DNA of 64,000 nucleotides, taken from Lactobacillus xylocopicola. GTDB lineage: Bacteria; Bacillota; Bacilli; Lactobacillales; Lactobacillaceae. Where the stretch lies: contig NZ_AP026803.1 of the NCBI RefSeq assembly GCF_033096005.1, positions 726,501 through 790,500 of the forward strand, read 5' to 3'. The notes beneath the pieces are model-generated. The model ran no database searches, was not told the DNA's origin, and saw nothing but the letters and a program-made list of their open reading frames with translations. Position 1 is the stretch's first letter, and every line of letters starts with the position of its first letter. The translations under genes and the position numbers were made by a program. Below are positions 26,936-36,805 of the stretch, piece by piece.

Positions 26936-26970
26936 AAAGAGCTGACTTGGTCAAGTCGGCTTTTTTTATT
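26936..26970 (+). terminator. Terminator after rpsA
   Basis: AGCTGACTTG / CAAGTCGGCT with one G-T pair, followed by TTTTTTT. Confidence 0.9.
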
Positions 26971-26987
26971 TTAAGGAGGCTGAAAAT

Positions 26988-28298
26988 ATGGTTTTACCCG
27001 TAGTTGCTATTGTAGGACAACCCAATGTAGGTAAATCAACGCTTTTCAACCGGATTATCAATGAGCGCCTGGCCATTGTTGAAGACAAACCGGGTGTTAC
27101 TCGCGACCGTAATTATGCGCAGGCGGAGTGGTTGGGGCACAAGTTTGATCTAATTGATACAGGTGGGATTACCTGGGAAAATGGTCATATCGAGGAGGAA
27201 ATCCGTGCTCAAGCAGAAATTGCAATCGAGGAAGCGGATGTAATCGTCATTTTAACAAGTGTAGCCAACCATTTAACTGATCTCGATGAACGGATTGCGC
27301 AGTTGCTCTATCGAACTAAAAAGCCGGTCATTTTGGCGGTCAATAAGGCCGACAACCCCGAGCAACGAGCAGAAATCTATGATTTCTATAGTTTAGGCTT
27401 AGGAGAACCAATTCCCATCTCCAGTGTTCATGGCACCGGCATTGGCGACTTACTTGACCGAATTGTCAGTGAATTACCAAGAGATTTAGCCAAACAAGAC
27501 GAGGAACGAATTTCGTTCAGCGTCATTGGACGGCCCAATGTTGGCAAGTCATCAATCGTTAACCGACTGGTGGGTGAGCAGCGCGTAATTGTCAACAATG
27601 AAGAGGGCACGACCCGTGATGCCGTTGATACGCCCTTTGTTGATGACAGTGGGACTAAGTTTCAGATTGTTGATACGGCTGGTATCAGACGGCGGGGCAA
27701 AGTTTATGAAAAGACCGAAAAGTATGCTGTAATGCGGGCTATACGAGCCATTGAACGCTCAGATGTGGTTTGCTTGGTGCTTGATGCAAGTACCGGTATC
27801 CGGGAACAAGACAAGCACGTAGCCGGCTATGCCCATGAAGCGGGGCGCGGAATTATTATTGTAGTTAATAAGTGGGATCTGCCCCAGAAAACCAGTAGCA
27901 GTGGTAAAGAATTTGAGCAGACCATTCGTGAGGAATTGCAGTATCTAGATTATGCGCCAATTGTCTTTGTTTCAGCTAAGACCGGGCAGAGAATCGCCCA
28001 ACTACCTGAATTGGTTAAGATGGTTCACCATAATCAGACTCAGCGAATTAAGTCGAGTGTGCTGAATGATTTGCTACTTGAAGCCAGTAAGCTGGTACCT
28101 ACGCCGATGATCAAGGGTAAGCGGCTCCGGGTTTACTATATGACCCAAGTTTCAACTAAGCCACCTACTTTCGTAGTTTTTGTTAACGATGCTGAATTAA
28201 TGCATTTTTCTTACCAACGTTTCCTGATTAATCAGTTGCGCGATAATTTTGATTTTACGGGAACCCCAATTAAGATCATTGCGCGCAAGAGAAAATAG
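26988..28298 (+). CDS. der: Ribosome biogenesis GTPase Der (EngA)
   Basis: Der is the double-GTPase needed for 50S assembly. The 436-residue protein has two G domains in tandem, P-loops [11 protein letters not shown] (residue 10) and [11 protein letters not shown] (residue 181), with DTGG and DTAG switch motifs and NKAD / NKWD base recognition, then a KH-like RNA-binding domain. AGGAGG precedes the ATG. It is separated from rpsA by a terminator only about 20 bases upstream, so its own promoter must lie within or read through that hairpin. Confidence 0.96.
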   Translation: MVLPVVAIVGQPNVGKSTLFNRIINERLAIVEDKPGVTRDRNYAQAEWLGHKFDLIDTGGITWENGHIEEEIRAQAEIAIEEADVIVILTSVANHLTDLDERIAQLLYRTKKPVILAVNKADNPEQRAEIYDFYSLGLGEPIPISSVHGTGIGDLLDRIVSELPRDLAKQDEERISFSVIGRPNVGKSSIVNRLVGEQRVIVNNEEGTTRDAVDTPFVDDSGTKFQIVDTAGIRRRGKVYEKTEKYAVMRAIRAIERSDVVCLVLDASTGIREQDKHVAGYAHEAGRGIIIVVNKWDLPQKTSSSGKEFEQTIREELQYLDYAPIVFVSAKTGQRIAQLPELVKMVHHNQTQRIKSSVLNDLLLEASKLVPTPMIKGKRLRVYYMTQVSTKPPTFVVFVNDAELMHFSYQRFLINQLRDNFDFTGTPIKIIARKRK

Positions 28299-28484
28299 TT
28301 TGTATCTTGCAAGTAGATAAAAAGCACATTTTTTGAAGAAAATGCTTGTTGTAGTAAGGGTTTTGTGCTATTTTGAAAACAAGGGAAATAATGGTTAGTC
28401 ATGATCATTTATTCCTTGTTCCTCTTTTGAGGGATAAGTTACGAATCTCCACTTGGAGATTTAATCAGGGGAGGTGAATTCCAG
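28299..28484 (+). promoter_or_regulatory. hup upstream region and structured leader
   Basis: This 186-base stretch holds no gene. It carries an imperfect long-range pairing (CAAGG ... CCTTG, about 28,380-28,421) and the hairpin AATCTCC-ACT-TGGAGATT immediately before the GGGGAGGTG binding site. A promoter is expected near 28,340-28,372 (TGCTAT candidate -10) but I cannot fix it. Confidence 0.4.
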
Positions 28485-28760
28485 ATGGCAAATAAAGCAG
28501 AATTAGTTACTGAAGTTGCATCAAAAACTAACTTGACTAAAAAAGATGCGGCAACAGCTGTTGATGCAATTTTTAGTTCAATCCAAGAGAATCTTTCTAG
28601 TGGTAAAAAAGTTCAATTGATTGGTTTCGGTACTTTTGAAGTACGTCAACGTGCAGCCCGTAAAGGACGCAACCCGCAAACTGGTGATGAAATTGAAATC
28701 CCAGCTAGTGTTGTGCCAGCTTTTAGACCTGGTAAGGCGCTGAAAGAGGCTGTTAAATAG
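28485..28760 (+). CDS. hup: Nucleoid protein HU
   Basis: HU compacts and bends DNA. The 91-residue protein has the family start [21 protein letters not shown], the central [21 protein letters not shown] with the DNA-intercalating arm proline, and [12 protein letters not shown] at the end. The gene has a very strong GGGGAGGTG site, its own leader and terminator, and codon use of a highly expressed gene. Confidence 0.97.
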   Translation: MANKAELVTEVASKTNLTKKDAATAVDAIFSSIQENLSSGKKVQLIGFGTFEVRQRAARKGRNPQTGDEIEIPASVVPAFRPGKALKEAVK

Positions 28761-28777
28761 TTAACAGTTGAACTGAG

Positions 28778-28811
28778 AAGATGGTGGCATACTCGCCATC
28801 ATCTTTTTTGT
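28778..28811 (+). terminator. Terminator after hup
   Basis: AGATGGTGGC / GCCATCATCT stem with 6-base loop and a T-run. Confidence 0.88.
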
Positions 28812-28873
28812 TTGGTATGATTTTTTTAAAAAAAGGCTTCACCTAAAGTTCAGGAAAGCAGCGGAGGTAAATT

Positions 28874-30124
28874 ATGAGTTATTCAGAACAGTTGCTCGAC
28901 TCAATCGAGCAACAGGATTTTTCGCAAGAAAATATTTTATTGCAGCAGGCATTGGACAATGACGAGCCAGAGATTTTGGCATCATTAGCGGAAAACCTTA
29001 CTGGTCTTGGCTTTACCAATTTGGCCAAGGAGGTTTATCGCAGTCTAATTGCCCGGTTTCCTCAAGAAGACCTGTTTAAAATCTACCTGGCTGAAATTCT
29101 CTTAAATGACGGCAAGGAGGACGATGCCTTGTCCTTATTGTATGATATTCCTGAAGGCTCGGCGGCTTACCTTGACGCTCTCTTAGTGCAGGCGGACTAT
29201 TATCAAACTAATGGCTTGCTTGAAACTGCCTATAGTAAGTTGCGGGAAGCGGTCAAAATTGCTCCGGATGAGGATGTAGTTAAGTTTGGGCTAGCTGAAC
29301 TAGACTACCTTACTGGCCATTACGAGCGTGCCCTTGACCGCTACCAAGACTTATTGACGCGCCAAGAGATGTTTGGTGAGGTTAAGTTGAGTGACCGTCT
29401 TTTTCAGACGCTGGCCAAGCTGGGGCGTTATGAAGAAGCAAGTCAAATAATTGACCAAAATAGTGGCAACTTGCTAGATATTGACGTTAAGTATCAGGCT
29501 GCCCTAGTCATGTTAGCCGTTAAAAAGAGTGACCAGGCAATCAAGTACCTTAATGAGGTGATTGATCAGAGTCCCGATTACGCCAATGCTTATCGTCTGT
29601 TAGTGGCTGCTTATGAACAGCAAGGTGATCAAGCGCAAATACTGCGTTCGGCTCAGGCAGGACTTGCTTATAACGAGCTTGATCCCGTCTTATATGAAGA
29701 AGGCGCTCGTGCAGCAGTGCGGTTGGGGAATTTTGTTACCGCCGAAGACTTGCTTAAAAAAGGTTTAAAATTCATGCCAGATGATCATGAATTACGGCTA
29801 CAATTGTCAAATTTATATGTGCGAGAAAAGAAAAACCAGGAGAATATTGCCCTATTTAGCAAACTGAGCGATGATGAGCTTGAACCGCCGGTGCATTGGA
29901 ACTTGGCCTTATCATATCAAGCTTTAGGCCAACGTAAACAGGCTAAGAGCGAATTTTTACTGGCTTACCCGGAATTTCAGCAAAATGCTGATTTTCTAAA
30001 GCAAATAATTCGCTTCTTTATCAATGAGGCCAATTCTACTGATATTGTGCGGCAACTATTAGCGCAATATTTGAAATTAGCACCAACAGATACAGAAATG
30101 CAGGATCTAGCTAATAACCTCTAA
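28874..30124 (+). CDS. Tetratricopeptide repeat protein (YpiA-like)
   Basis: A 416-residue soluble protein made almost entirely of helical TPR units of about 34 residues, such as ILASLAENLTGLGFTNLAKEVYRSLIARFPQ, AYSKLREAVKIAPDEDVVKFGLAELDYLTGHYERALDRYQDLL and NAYRLLVAAYEQQGDQAQILRSAQAGLAYNELDP. There is no signal or membrane segment. The position after hup matches YpiA-type proteins of Firmicutes, which serve as protein-interaction scaffolds of unclear role. GGAGGTAA precedes the ATG. Confidence 0.85.
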   Translation: MSYSEQLLDSIEQQDFSQENILLQQALDNDEPEILASLAENLTGLGFTNLAKEVYRSLIARFPQEDLFKIYLAEILLNDGKEDDALSLLYDIPEGSAAYLDALLVQADYYQTNGLLETAYSKLREAVKIAPDEDVVKFGLAELDYLTGHYERALDRYQDLLTRQEMFGEVKLSDRLFQTLAKLGRYEEASQIIDQNSGNLLDIDVKYQAALVMLAVKKSDQAIKYLNEVIDQSPDYANAYRLLVAAYEQQGDQAQILRSAQAGLAYNELDPVLYEEGARAAVRLGNFVTAEDLLKKGLKFMPDDHELRLQLSNLYVREKKNQENIALFSKLSDDELEPPVHWNLALSYQALGQRKQAKSEFLLAYPEFQQNADFLKQIIRFFINEANSTDIVRQLLAQYLKLAPTDTEMQDLANNL

Positions 30125-30138
30125 AACAACAAGGTAAA

Positions 30139-30168
30139 CAAAAAACCGCATAGCGGTTTTTTTATTTA
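30139..30168. terminator. Bidirectional terminator between the TPR and YitT genes
   Basis: AAAAACCGC-ATA-GCGGTTTTT with T-rich flanks on both strands, between convergent genes. Confidence 0.9.
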
Positions 30169-30194
30169 CGGATAAAAAAATGGTGGTGCTTTTG

Positions 30195-31049
30195 CTAATA
30201 AGTGAAACCTTCGCCCAAGACCTCATGCACAGCAATTACCGTGACGAAGGCTTGCGGATCTTCTGCGGTAATCAATTCTTTGACAAGAGGAACTTCTCGT
30301 GGAGCAACCACCAGGTAGATCATGGGGCGGTCAGTCTGGCGATATCCACCCTGAGCTTGGAGGTAGGTGAAGCCGCGGTCTAATTCCAGGTCAATCATCT
30401 TAGCGATTTGTTCATAACGATCTGAAATAATTAAAAGTCCTTTGGCTGAAGCAGCTCCTTCTTGGACCGCATCCATTACCCGAGAAAGAATAAAGGCGGC
30501 CACTAAGGTGTACATAATATGTTTGATGTCCAAATAACTGAGAGAGGACAGCAAGACTAATGTATCTAGAATTAGTAGAGCCTTGCCAGAAGGAAAGCCG
30601 TACTTCATTTGGATGATGCGGGCAATGATATCAGTTCCGCCTGAAGTGCCGTTATAACGAAAAACCAGGCCCAGTCCGATGCCAGAAAGGGTCCCAGCTA
30701 GACAGGCAGACAAGAAGAGGTCGTGTTCTAGATTTAATTGAGCTATAATAGGGAATGAGCGCCAGAACCATAAGAAAAATGACAGCCAGAGTGTACCCCA
30801 AATGGTGTAGGCTAAGAGTCGTTTACCCATAAAGCGGTAGCCTAGCACAATTAACGGGATATTTAACAATAGGGAAGACAGTCCCATATTGACCCCCCAG
30901 AAATGCTTTAGTAGCAGGGTGATTCCACTGATTCCACCATCAGTTAATTTGTTGGGAGCTGAAATTAGATCGAGGCTGAAGCCGTAAATAGCGCAGCCTA
31001 GCATAATCATCAAAAGCTCTAGCATGTTTCTCTTGGTGATTTTTTGCAT
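30195..31049 (-). CDS. YitT family membrane protein
   Basis: A 284-residue protein with about five membrane helices (LMIMLGCAIYGFSLDLI, SLLLNIPLIVLGY, LFLSACLAGTLSGIGLGLVF, LLILDTLVLLSSLSYL) followed by a cytosolic DUF2179 ligand-binding-like domain (about residues 200-284, with GYRQTDRPMIYLVV). GGTDIIA and TDGGISGITLLL are family marks. The transported or sensed ligand is unknown. The start is placed at the ATG giving MQKITKRNMLELL, preceded by AAAGAAAG; a longer reading frame lacks support. Divergent from cca. Confidence 0.85.
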   Translation of the reverse strand: MQKITKRNMLELLMIMLGCAIYGFSLDLISAPNKLTDGGISGITLLLKHFWGVNMGLSSLLLNIPLIVLGYRFMGKRLLAYTIWGTLWLSFFLWFWRSFPIIAQLNLEHDLFLSACLAGTLSGIGLGLVFRYNGTSGGTDIIARIIQMKYGFPSGKALLILDTLVLLSSLSYLDIKHIMYTLVAAFILSRVMDAVQEGAASAKGLLIISDRYEQIAKMIDLELDRGFTYLQAQGGYRQTDRPMIYLVVAPREVPLVKELITAEDPQAFVTVIAVHEVLGEGFTY

Positions 31050-31120
31050 AAGTGATTTTCTTTCTTTGGCAGGAGATAAACTTAAGTAAACGATAAAAAT
31101 AAAAAATGAGTTGATAACTA

Positions 31121-32317
31121 ATGATGAAAATAGATAAACTACCAGCGCTTTTTGTAACGGCAATTCCCGTTTTAAAGAAGTTAGAACAAGCCGGATTTGA
31201 GGCCTACTTTGTGGGTGGTTCAATCCGCGACTTGTTACTGCAGCGCGACATTCATGATATTGATATTGCTACAAGTGCCTATCCTGAAGAGGTCAAGCAA
31301 CTCTTTAGCAAAACCATTGATACGGGCATCAAGCATGGGACAGTAACCGTGTTGTACGATCACGGTAGTTATGAGATTACCACCTTTAGAACGGAAACGG
31401 GCTACCAAGACTTTCGTCGTCCGGACCAGGTAACTTTTGTGCGTAACTTAAGTGAGGATCTCAAGCGGCGTGACTTTACCATTAATGCATTAGCGATGAA
31501 TACGGAGGGCCTGATTGTCGATTTGTTTGATGGCCTTGGTGACCTTGAACGGCACTTAATTAAGGCGGTCGGCAACCCAATGCAGCGCTTTCATGAAGAT
31601 GCACTTCGGATGATGCGGGCGGTTCGCTTGATGAGCCAGCTAAAGTTTACCCTTGAAGATAAAACGCAGGCAGCGATTAAGGATATGCACCAACTGCTAC
31701 CGAAAATTTCGGTTGAACGGATTCGCGATGAATTTGTCAAAATGGGTCTGGGTGCCAATTCTAGGGCAGCCTTTCAAGTGTTTTTAGATACTCAACTAAG
31801 TGAAGGGGTCCCTAACTTTACTGGTAAGAGTGAGCTACTGTCCGTTTATCCCAGCTTAGAGTTTAATCCTGCTGAGGAGTCTAGTTTGTGGGCAGTAATT
31901 ATTATTTTGCTCAAGCTGCAAAATAAGGAAATTGCACACTTCATGCATGATTGGAAAAATTCAAATGCCATGACCGCTAAAGTAGAAAAGATTGTTGCCT
32001 TATTTGATCTTATTTCGGAACGCTCGCCCTCAAATTATGACTTATTTGAGGCGGGTAAGGAAACACTGCTGAAAACCATTGATGTTGCCCACATTCTGGG
32101 GCAGCCAGTTAATGCAGAAGCGCTAGTTGACCGGTATCTGGCCTTGCCAATCAAGTCTTTAGCTGAATTAGCGGTAGACGGTCAATTTTTAATTGCGGCA
32201 GGCGTAGCTCCCGGACCGCAATTAGGTCAGTTGTTAACTACGTTGAAGCAAAAAATACTCGCGGGTGAGCTTGAAAACACGCAAGAAGCAATCAGTACTT
32301 ATTTGGCGCAAGGTTAG
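31121..32317 (+). CDS. cca: CCA tRNA nucleotidyltransferase
   Basis: Adds or repairs the CCA end of tRNAs. The 398-residue protein is a class II nucleotidyltransferase: [20 protein letters not shown] holds the catalytic aspartate pair, then [16 protein letters not shown] and a helical body and tail. The length matches Bacillus-type enzymes. Either of two adjacent ATGs (31,121 or 31,124) may be used. The 3' end overlaps the convergent PAQR gene by 4 bases. Confidence 0.94.
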   Translation: MMKIDKLPALFVTAIPVLKKLEQAGFEAYFVGGSIRDLLLQRDIHDIDIATSAYPEEVKQLFSKTIDTGIKHGTVTVLYDHGSYEITTFRTETGYQDFRRPDQVTFVRNLSEDLKRRDFTINALAMNTEGLIVDLFDGLGDLERHLIKAVGNPMQRFHEDALRMMRAVRLMSQLKFTLEDKTQAAIKDMHQLLPKISVERIRDEFVKMGLGANSRAAFQVFLDTQLSEGVPNFTGKSELLSVYPSLEFNPAEESSLWAVIIILLKLQNKEIAHFMHDWKNSNAMTAKVEKIVALFDLISERSPSNYDLFEAGKETLLKTIDVAHILGQPVNAEALVDRYLALPIKSLAELAVDGQFLIAAGVAPGPQLGQLLTTLKQKILAGELENTQEAISTYLAQG

Positions 32318-32979
32318 ACATAAAGGAGAATTGAAAAATACATTAAACCCGAGCCTAAAATAACGAAGAGGTGCCAAATAACGTGGATGTAAGGAATCCG
32401 TTTCATGGTATAAAAGAGTGCCCCGACCGTGTAGGCTACTCCGCCGCCTACCAGTAACCAAAAGCCGGTAGTGTTTAAGCGGGCGTATAAAGCCTTACCG
32501 ACCAGCATTACTAACCAACCCATTCCCACGTAAAGGACAGTGTCTAGAATAACGTGTTTACCACGATTAAAGATATAGTAAAGAATACCAAAAAGTGCTA
32601 AGAGCCAGATTGAAGTTAGTAGTATCCAGCCCGATTTACCACCGAGTGTTACTAGGGAATAGGGCGTGTAAGTACCGGCAATCAACAGAAAAATTGAAGA
32701 GTGGTCGAAAATCTGAAAAACATTGCGTGCTTTAGTAAAAATCAGGCTATGAAAAAGCGTCGAAAACAGGTATAACAGTAGTAAACAGGTACCATAGATA
32801 GTAAAAGTAGTAATGCGTAAGGCACTGTGGGTTGATACGGCCTTGATAATCAGTAAAATCAGGCCAATGAGCGCTAAAAGGGAACCGATGCCGTGGACCA
32901 CGGCGCTAAAAATATTGTCTAAAAGGTAGTAATTTTTTGGTCGTTTTTGGGGCTCAAGCCAAATTTTTTTCAAATTCAT
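32314..32979 (-). CDS. Hemolysin III / PAQR family membrane protein
   Basis: A 221-residue protein with seven hydrophobic helices. Family marks are [17 protein letters not shown] in helix 1, LFSTLFHS after helix 2, [20 protein letters not shown], and the [18 protein letters not shown] motif near the end, with the conserved histidines that bind zinc in PAQR proteins. Named after a Bacillus cereus hemolysin, but a lipid-metabolism role is more likely. A TTG 15 bases upstream is the alternative start. Confidence 0.88.
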   Translation of the reverse strand: MNLKKIWLEPQKRPKNYYLLDNIFSAVVHGIGSLLALIGLILLIIKAVSTHSALRITTFTIYGTCLLLLYLFSTLFHSLIFTKARNVFQIFDHSSIFLLIAGTYTPYSLVTLGGKSGWILLTSIWLLALFGILYYIFNRGKHVILDTVLYVGMGWLVMLVGKALYARLNTTGFWLLVGGGVAYTVGALFYTMKRIPYIHVIWHLFVILGSGLMYFSILLYV

Positions 32980-33102
32980 GGTGAAAGAATTCAATCCCTT
33001 TCTTTTTTTACTAGTTTTTTTGCTATAATAATTTATAATTGATTCAGTTCACATTCTATCATAAAATAGGTGAGCAGCAATTCAGAATTGAGGGCGAGTA
33101 CT

Positions 33103-33963
33103 TTGTCAGAAATAAAAGTTTTGACCGATTCTTCAGCGCAGTTAACGCCAGAAGAAATAGAAAAATATCATATTACGGTGGTGCCACTATCGATTACGAT
33201 TGATGGAGCAACTTATGTCGATGGCGTTGACATTACCAGAGCAGAATTTGTGCAGCAGATGAATGAAGCGGCGGAGTTGCCTAAGACCAGCCAGCCACCA
33301 ATTGGTCGCTTTGTTGAAACCATCAATGAGTTAACTAAGGATGGTAGTGAGGTAATCGGTATTTTCTTAGCTAAGGCGCTGAGTGGTACGGTTGATGCGG
33401 CAAGGCAGGCAGCAACCATATCTGGTAAAGCTGAAATGGTCCATATTATCGATTCGGAGTTAACTGATCGGGCCGAGGGTTTTCAAGTTTTGGCGGCGGC
33501 TCGCGATGCAGCAGCTGACAAGTCAGTTGGCGAAATTTTGACTCACATTGAAAAAATCAAAAAGTCGCAACAACTCCACATGATGATTGTCAACCTCGAA
33601 AACGTCATCAAAGGTGGGCGTTTGGGGCAACTCTCAGGTAAAATCGCCAACTTGCTCAATATTCGGATTGAACTTCAAATGCCAGACGGTCAACTAAAGG
33701 TAGCTAAAAAGGGGCGGGGTAAAAAATTCACCCTTACCTTTGATGAGCGCGTTTTAGATGACATTAGAGCCAATTCAGACCAGATCAAGGAAGTTGGTAT
33801 TTCTTATGTCTCGCTAGGTGAAGAGCCAGAGAATTTACGTGACCTAGCTAGTAAGATTAAAGCAATTAACCCCCAAATTGATGTACTAGTAAGAGAGACT
33901 AGTCCGATTATTGCGACACACGCTGGTATGGGGGCATACGCAATTTTATATTATAGGGAGTAA
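33103..33963 (+). CDS. DegV family fatty-acid-binding protein (first copy)
   Basis: A 286-residue DegV protein. These bind a long-chain fatty acid and act with fatty acid kinase FakA. Visible are KVLTDSSAQLTPEE, the PKTSQPPIG motif with its acyl-carboxylate-binding serine, SGTVDAARQA, IDSELTDRAEGF, NLENVIKGGRLGQLSG and the C-terminal IATHAGMGAYAILYY. Start is a TTG with GAGGG upstream; an in-frame GTG 33 bases earlier would add non-homologous residues. A second DegV gene lies at 53,178-54,053. Confidence 0.9.
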   Translation: MSEIKVLTDSSAQLTPEEIEKYHITVVPLSITIDGATYVDGVDITRAEFVQQMNEAAELPKTSQPPIGRFVETINELTKDGSEVIGIFLAKALSGTVDAARQAATISGKAEMVHIIDSELTDRAEGFQVLAAARDAAADKSVGEILTHIEKIKKSQQLHMMIVNLENVIKGGRLGQLSGKIANLLNIRIELQMPDGQLKVAKKGRGKKFTLTFDERVLDDIRANSDQIKEVGISYVSLGEEPENLRDLASKIKAINPQIDVLVRETSPIIATHAGMGAYAILYYRE

Positions 33964-33967
33964 GTAA

Positions 33968-34198
33968 GTGGCCTATCGAGAAAGTTTTTACCGCTACCTA
34001 ATGACGCAGCGAAATGCCAATTCAAGTGATGAGATCGCCCAGTTTGCCAATAACGCCCAAAACGATCAAACTTTTCCCAAGCAGGAACAGAGCTATGAAA
34101 AGTTATCGGATTACCTTGAATTAAATGCGGGTTACTTATCAAGTATGAGCATCTTTGACGAGGCCTATCAGAGCTACCGTGAAAAGATGTCCTATTAG
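33968..34198 (+). CDS. YozE family (UPF0346) small protein
   Basis: A 76-residue protein, [32 protein letters not shown] and [15 protein letters not shown], matching the YozE/UPF0346 SAM-like fold family. Its function is unknown. GTG start with GGGAGTAAGTAA upstream; it starts 4 bases after the DegV gene and likely shares its transcript. Confidence 0.88.
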   Translation: MAYRESFYRYLMTQRNANSSDEIAQFANNAQNDQTFPKQEQSYEKLSDYLELNAGYLSSMSIFDEAYQSYREKMSY

Positions 34199-34243
34199 GA
34201 TTCGATTTTCAGTTGAATCATAGTTATAAAGAAGGCTAAAAAA

Positions 34244-35083
34244 ATGGCTAGAATACAATGGTATCCAGGTCATATGAACAAGGCTCGGAACCAGCTGGAA
34301 GATAAGATGGGATTAATTGATGTCTTCGTCGAAGTTTTAGATGCACGCATCCCGGCGTCCTCCCGTAATCCAATGATTGAGGACTTAGTCGGGGACAAAC
34401 CCCATCTAATTATCTTAAATAAGGCTGATCTGGCTGATCCCGTAATGACCAAAAGATGGCAAAAACAGTTGGCGGGCAAGGGCAAGTTAGTGATGGCAAT
34501 GGATGCCCTGCATGCTAATAACATGCAAATTTTAGTTAGCATGGTCAAAAAGGCCGCAGCTGAAAAGGTTAAGAAATTAGAGGCCAAAGGTGCTTCTGAC
34601 CCGGTGGTCCGGATTGCTTTAGCGGGGATACCGAATTGCGGTAAATCCACCATTATCAACCGCCTAGTCGGCCGCAACGTAGCTGCTGTGGGCAATAAAC
34701 CGGGGGTAACTAAGGGGCAGACCTGGTTAAAGGCGCAAGCAAATATTCAAATTTTAGATACTCCTGGCATCTTGTGGCCTAAGTTTGAAGATCAAGCGGT
34801 GGGCTACAAACTGGCCGCCTTTGGTGCTATCAAGGACAGTGTTTTTAGCGGTGATGATGTGGCCCTCTTTTTACTGGAGAATTTGCGTAAGTACTATCTG
34901 GGCGATCTGGTCAAGTTTGCACGCGCGACTAAAGAGGAAATAGCAAAGATTAATAATCCGGACTTGTTACTGGCGTTGACCACAGAATACGGGATGCGGG
35001 ATGACTATGACCGCTTTTCGCTTTATTTATTGCAACGCTTACGCAAGGGCAAGGTAGGAAGGATTACGTTGGATCGCATATGA
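34244..35083 (+). CDS. rbgA: Ribosome biogenesis GTPase RbgA (YlqF)
   Basis: RbgA drives a late step of 50S assembly. The 279-residue protein has the circularly permuted G domain: NKADL (G4) comes before the P-loop [14 protein letters not shown], followed by [10 protein letters not shown] and DTPGILWPK, then a C-terminal ANTAR-like helical region. The start [13 protein letters not shown] is diagnostic. It overlaps rnhB by 4 bases, as in Bacillus. Confidence 0.96.
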   Translation: MARIQWYPGHMNKARNQLEDKMGLIDVFVEVLDARIPASSRNPMIEDLVGDKPHLIILNKADLADPVMTKRWQKQLAGKGKLVMAMDALHANNMQILVSMVKKAAAEKVKKLEAKGASDPVVRIALAGIPNCGKSTIINRLVGRNVAAVGNKPGVTKGQTWLKAQANIQILDTPGILWPKFEDQAVGYKLAAFGAIKDSVFSGDDVALFLLENLRKYYLGDLVKFARATKEEIAKINNPDLLLALTTEYGMRDDYDRFSLYLLQRLRKGKVGRITLDRI

Positions 35084-35838
35084 CAATTAATGAGATTAAG
35101 CAGTTATTGGCTGCTGGCAAGGTTAGCAAGGCAGAATTAGCCGACTTGGCAAACGATTCGCGCAGTGGGGTCCAGAAATTACTGGCCAGCTACCGCAAAC
35201 GCCAGAGCAAACTGGCTGCGCAAAAGGCAGAATTCAGAGAGCGCTTTGCCTATGAGAAAGAATTTTGGGCTAAGGGACAAACAGTAGCTGGGGTCGATGA
35301 AGTCGGTCGTGGCCCACTTGCAGGTCCGGTGGTTACAGCTGCAGTCGTGCTTGATGACCACTTTGACCTAGTTGAAGTTAACGACTCCAAAAAGTTGACC
35401 GGCGCAAAGCGTTTGGAACTATATCCTCGCATCTTGGAAGAGGCCGTTAGTGTGGCTGTCGGCGTTAAGAGTGCCGAGGTGATCGATCGGATTAACATCT
35501 ATGAGGCGGACTGTTTGGCCATGGTTGAGGCAGTGGCTGCCCTTGATCAACAACCTGATGCCTTGTTAGTAGATGCAATGACTGTTCCACTTGATTTGCC
35601 GCAAGTAAGTTTAATTAAGGGGGATGCCAAGTCTAACTCGATTGCAGCAGCCTCAATTATTGCCAAAGTCTTTCGGGACCAATTAATGGCAGACTATGCC
35701 AAGCTCTATCCCGAATATCATTTTGATAAGAATGTTGGGTATGGTACTAAGGACCACCTTGCAGCAATTCATGAGTACGGTCCGACCCCCATCCATCGCA
35801 AAACTTTTGCGCCGGTAAGTGACTTTTATCATGATTAA
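35080..35838 (+). CDS. rnhB: Ribonuclease HII
   Basis: Removes ribonucleotides from DNA and RNA primers. The 252-residue protein has an N-terminal extension (residues 1-70) usual for Firmicutes and a catalytic core with [14 protein letters not shown] (Asp-Glu pair), [22 protein letters not shown] and [42 protein letters not shown] completes the core. It is coupled to rbgA. Confidence 0.96.
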   Translation: MTINEIKQLLAAGKVSKAELADLANDSRSGVQKLLASYRKRQSKLAAQKAEFRERFAYEKEFWAKGQTVAGVDEVGRGPLAGPVVTAAVVLDDHFDLVEVNDSKKLTGAKRLELYPRILEEAVSVAVGVKSAEVIDRINIYEADCLAMVEAVAALDQQPDALLVDAMTVPLDLPQVSLIKGDAKSNSIAAASIIAKVFRDQLMADYAKLYPEYHFDKNVGYGTKDHLAAIHEYGPTPIHRKTFAPVSDFYHD

Positions 35839-35889
35839 TTAAAAAATTCCCCTCCTTTTTTACGTAAATGTAAACAGGAGGCTTTTTTG

Positions 35890-36741
35890 ATGAAAATAAT
35901 TGATTTTTTGTTACGGATAAAATTACAAAAGGGCATTGGTTATGCTAAAATGCTTCAAGTTGCAAGTTGTCTTGAGGGCGACCAGGTCGATGAACTGCTA
36001 ATTCAGGAGATGGCAGTTTCCGCTTCCCTAAAGCAAGCTTGCCTGGCCGCATACTATGATGATCAGGCGGACAAGGTAATTAGTCACATTAAGCAGCAGT
36101 GCAAGGTGGTCAGTTTTTTTGACCCCGAATATCCAGAAAAATTGCGACAGATTTACCAGCCGCCACTAATCCTGTTTGCTCGGGGTGAGCTTGACCTACT
36201 GCAAAAAAAGACGATAACTATTGTTGGTGCTCGGCAGCCGACTGTTTATAGTCAACTGGTTTTGGACAGGTTGGTGCCCAACTTATTGCGGGCGGACTAT
36301 GTCATCGCTAGTGGCCTGGCTAAGGGCGTTGATGGCATGGCTCACCAGGTAACCTTGCATAACGGGGGGAAGACGATTGCCGTTGTCGGTAATGGCCTTA
36401 ATTGCTCATATCCAATGGTAAATTATCATGTTCAGGAGCAAATTGCGCAGCAAGGGCTACTGCTCAGCGAATACTTACCTGATACTCCGCCGCGTCCTTT
36501 CCGCTTTCCTGAGCGCAACCGGATCTTGGCGGGCCTGGCTGAGGGAGTAATCGTAACTGAGGCCAAAGAAAAGTCCGGGTCACTGATTACGGCCAACCTT
36601 GCACTACAGGAGAATCGGGATGTTTATGCGGTTCCGGGCCCAATCACGAGTGCCTTATCAGTTGGTCCCAATCAGCTGATCGAAGCCGGGGCCAGTCCGG
36701 TTACTAATTTTCAACTTCGACTTGAAAGATTTGACAATTAG
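35890..36741 (+). CDS. dprA: DNA processing protein DprA/Smf
   Basis: DprA binds incoming single-stranded DNA and loads RecA during natural transformation. The 283-residue protein has the Rossmann-like domain with FDPEYPEKLRQIYQPPLILFARG, TIVGARQPT, ASGLAKGVDGMAHQ, NGLNCSYPMVN and FPERNRILAGLAEGVIVTEA; GSLITANLALQENRDVYAVPG follows. A C-terminal winged helix seen in longer members is absent. AGGAGG lies 8 bases before the ATG. Retention in the housekeeping run rnhB-dprA-topA does not by itself prove competence. Confidence 0.94.
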   Translation: MKIIDFLLRIKLQKGIGYAKMLQVASCLEGDQVDELLIQEMAVSASLKQACLAAYYDDQADKVISHIKQQCKVVSFFDPEYPEKLRQIYQPPLILFARGELDLLQKKTITIVGARQPTVYSQLVLDRLVPNLLRADYVIASGLAKGVDGMAHQVTLHNGGKTIAVVGNGLNCSYPMVNYHVQEQIAQQGLLLSEYLPDTPPRPFRFPERNRILAGLAEGVIVTEAKEKSGSLITANLALQENRDVYAVPGPITSALSVGPNQLIEAGASPVTNFQLRLERFDN

Positions 36742-36805
36742 CCCGTAAATATTTTATCCTCATTCTAGTGTTTTAAAAAAATAGAATTTAATGAGGAGGC
36801 TTTTG

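Noticed and set aside
34199..34219. GATTC ... GAATC repeat before rbgA
   Set aside because: Five-base arms with a long loop and no T-run are expected by chance.
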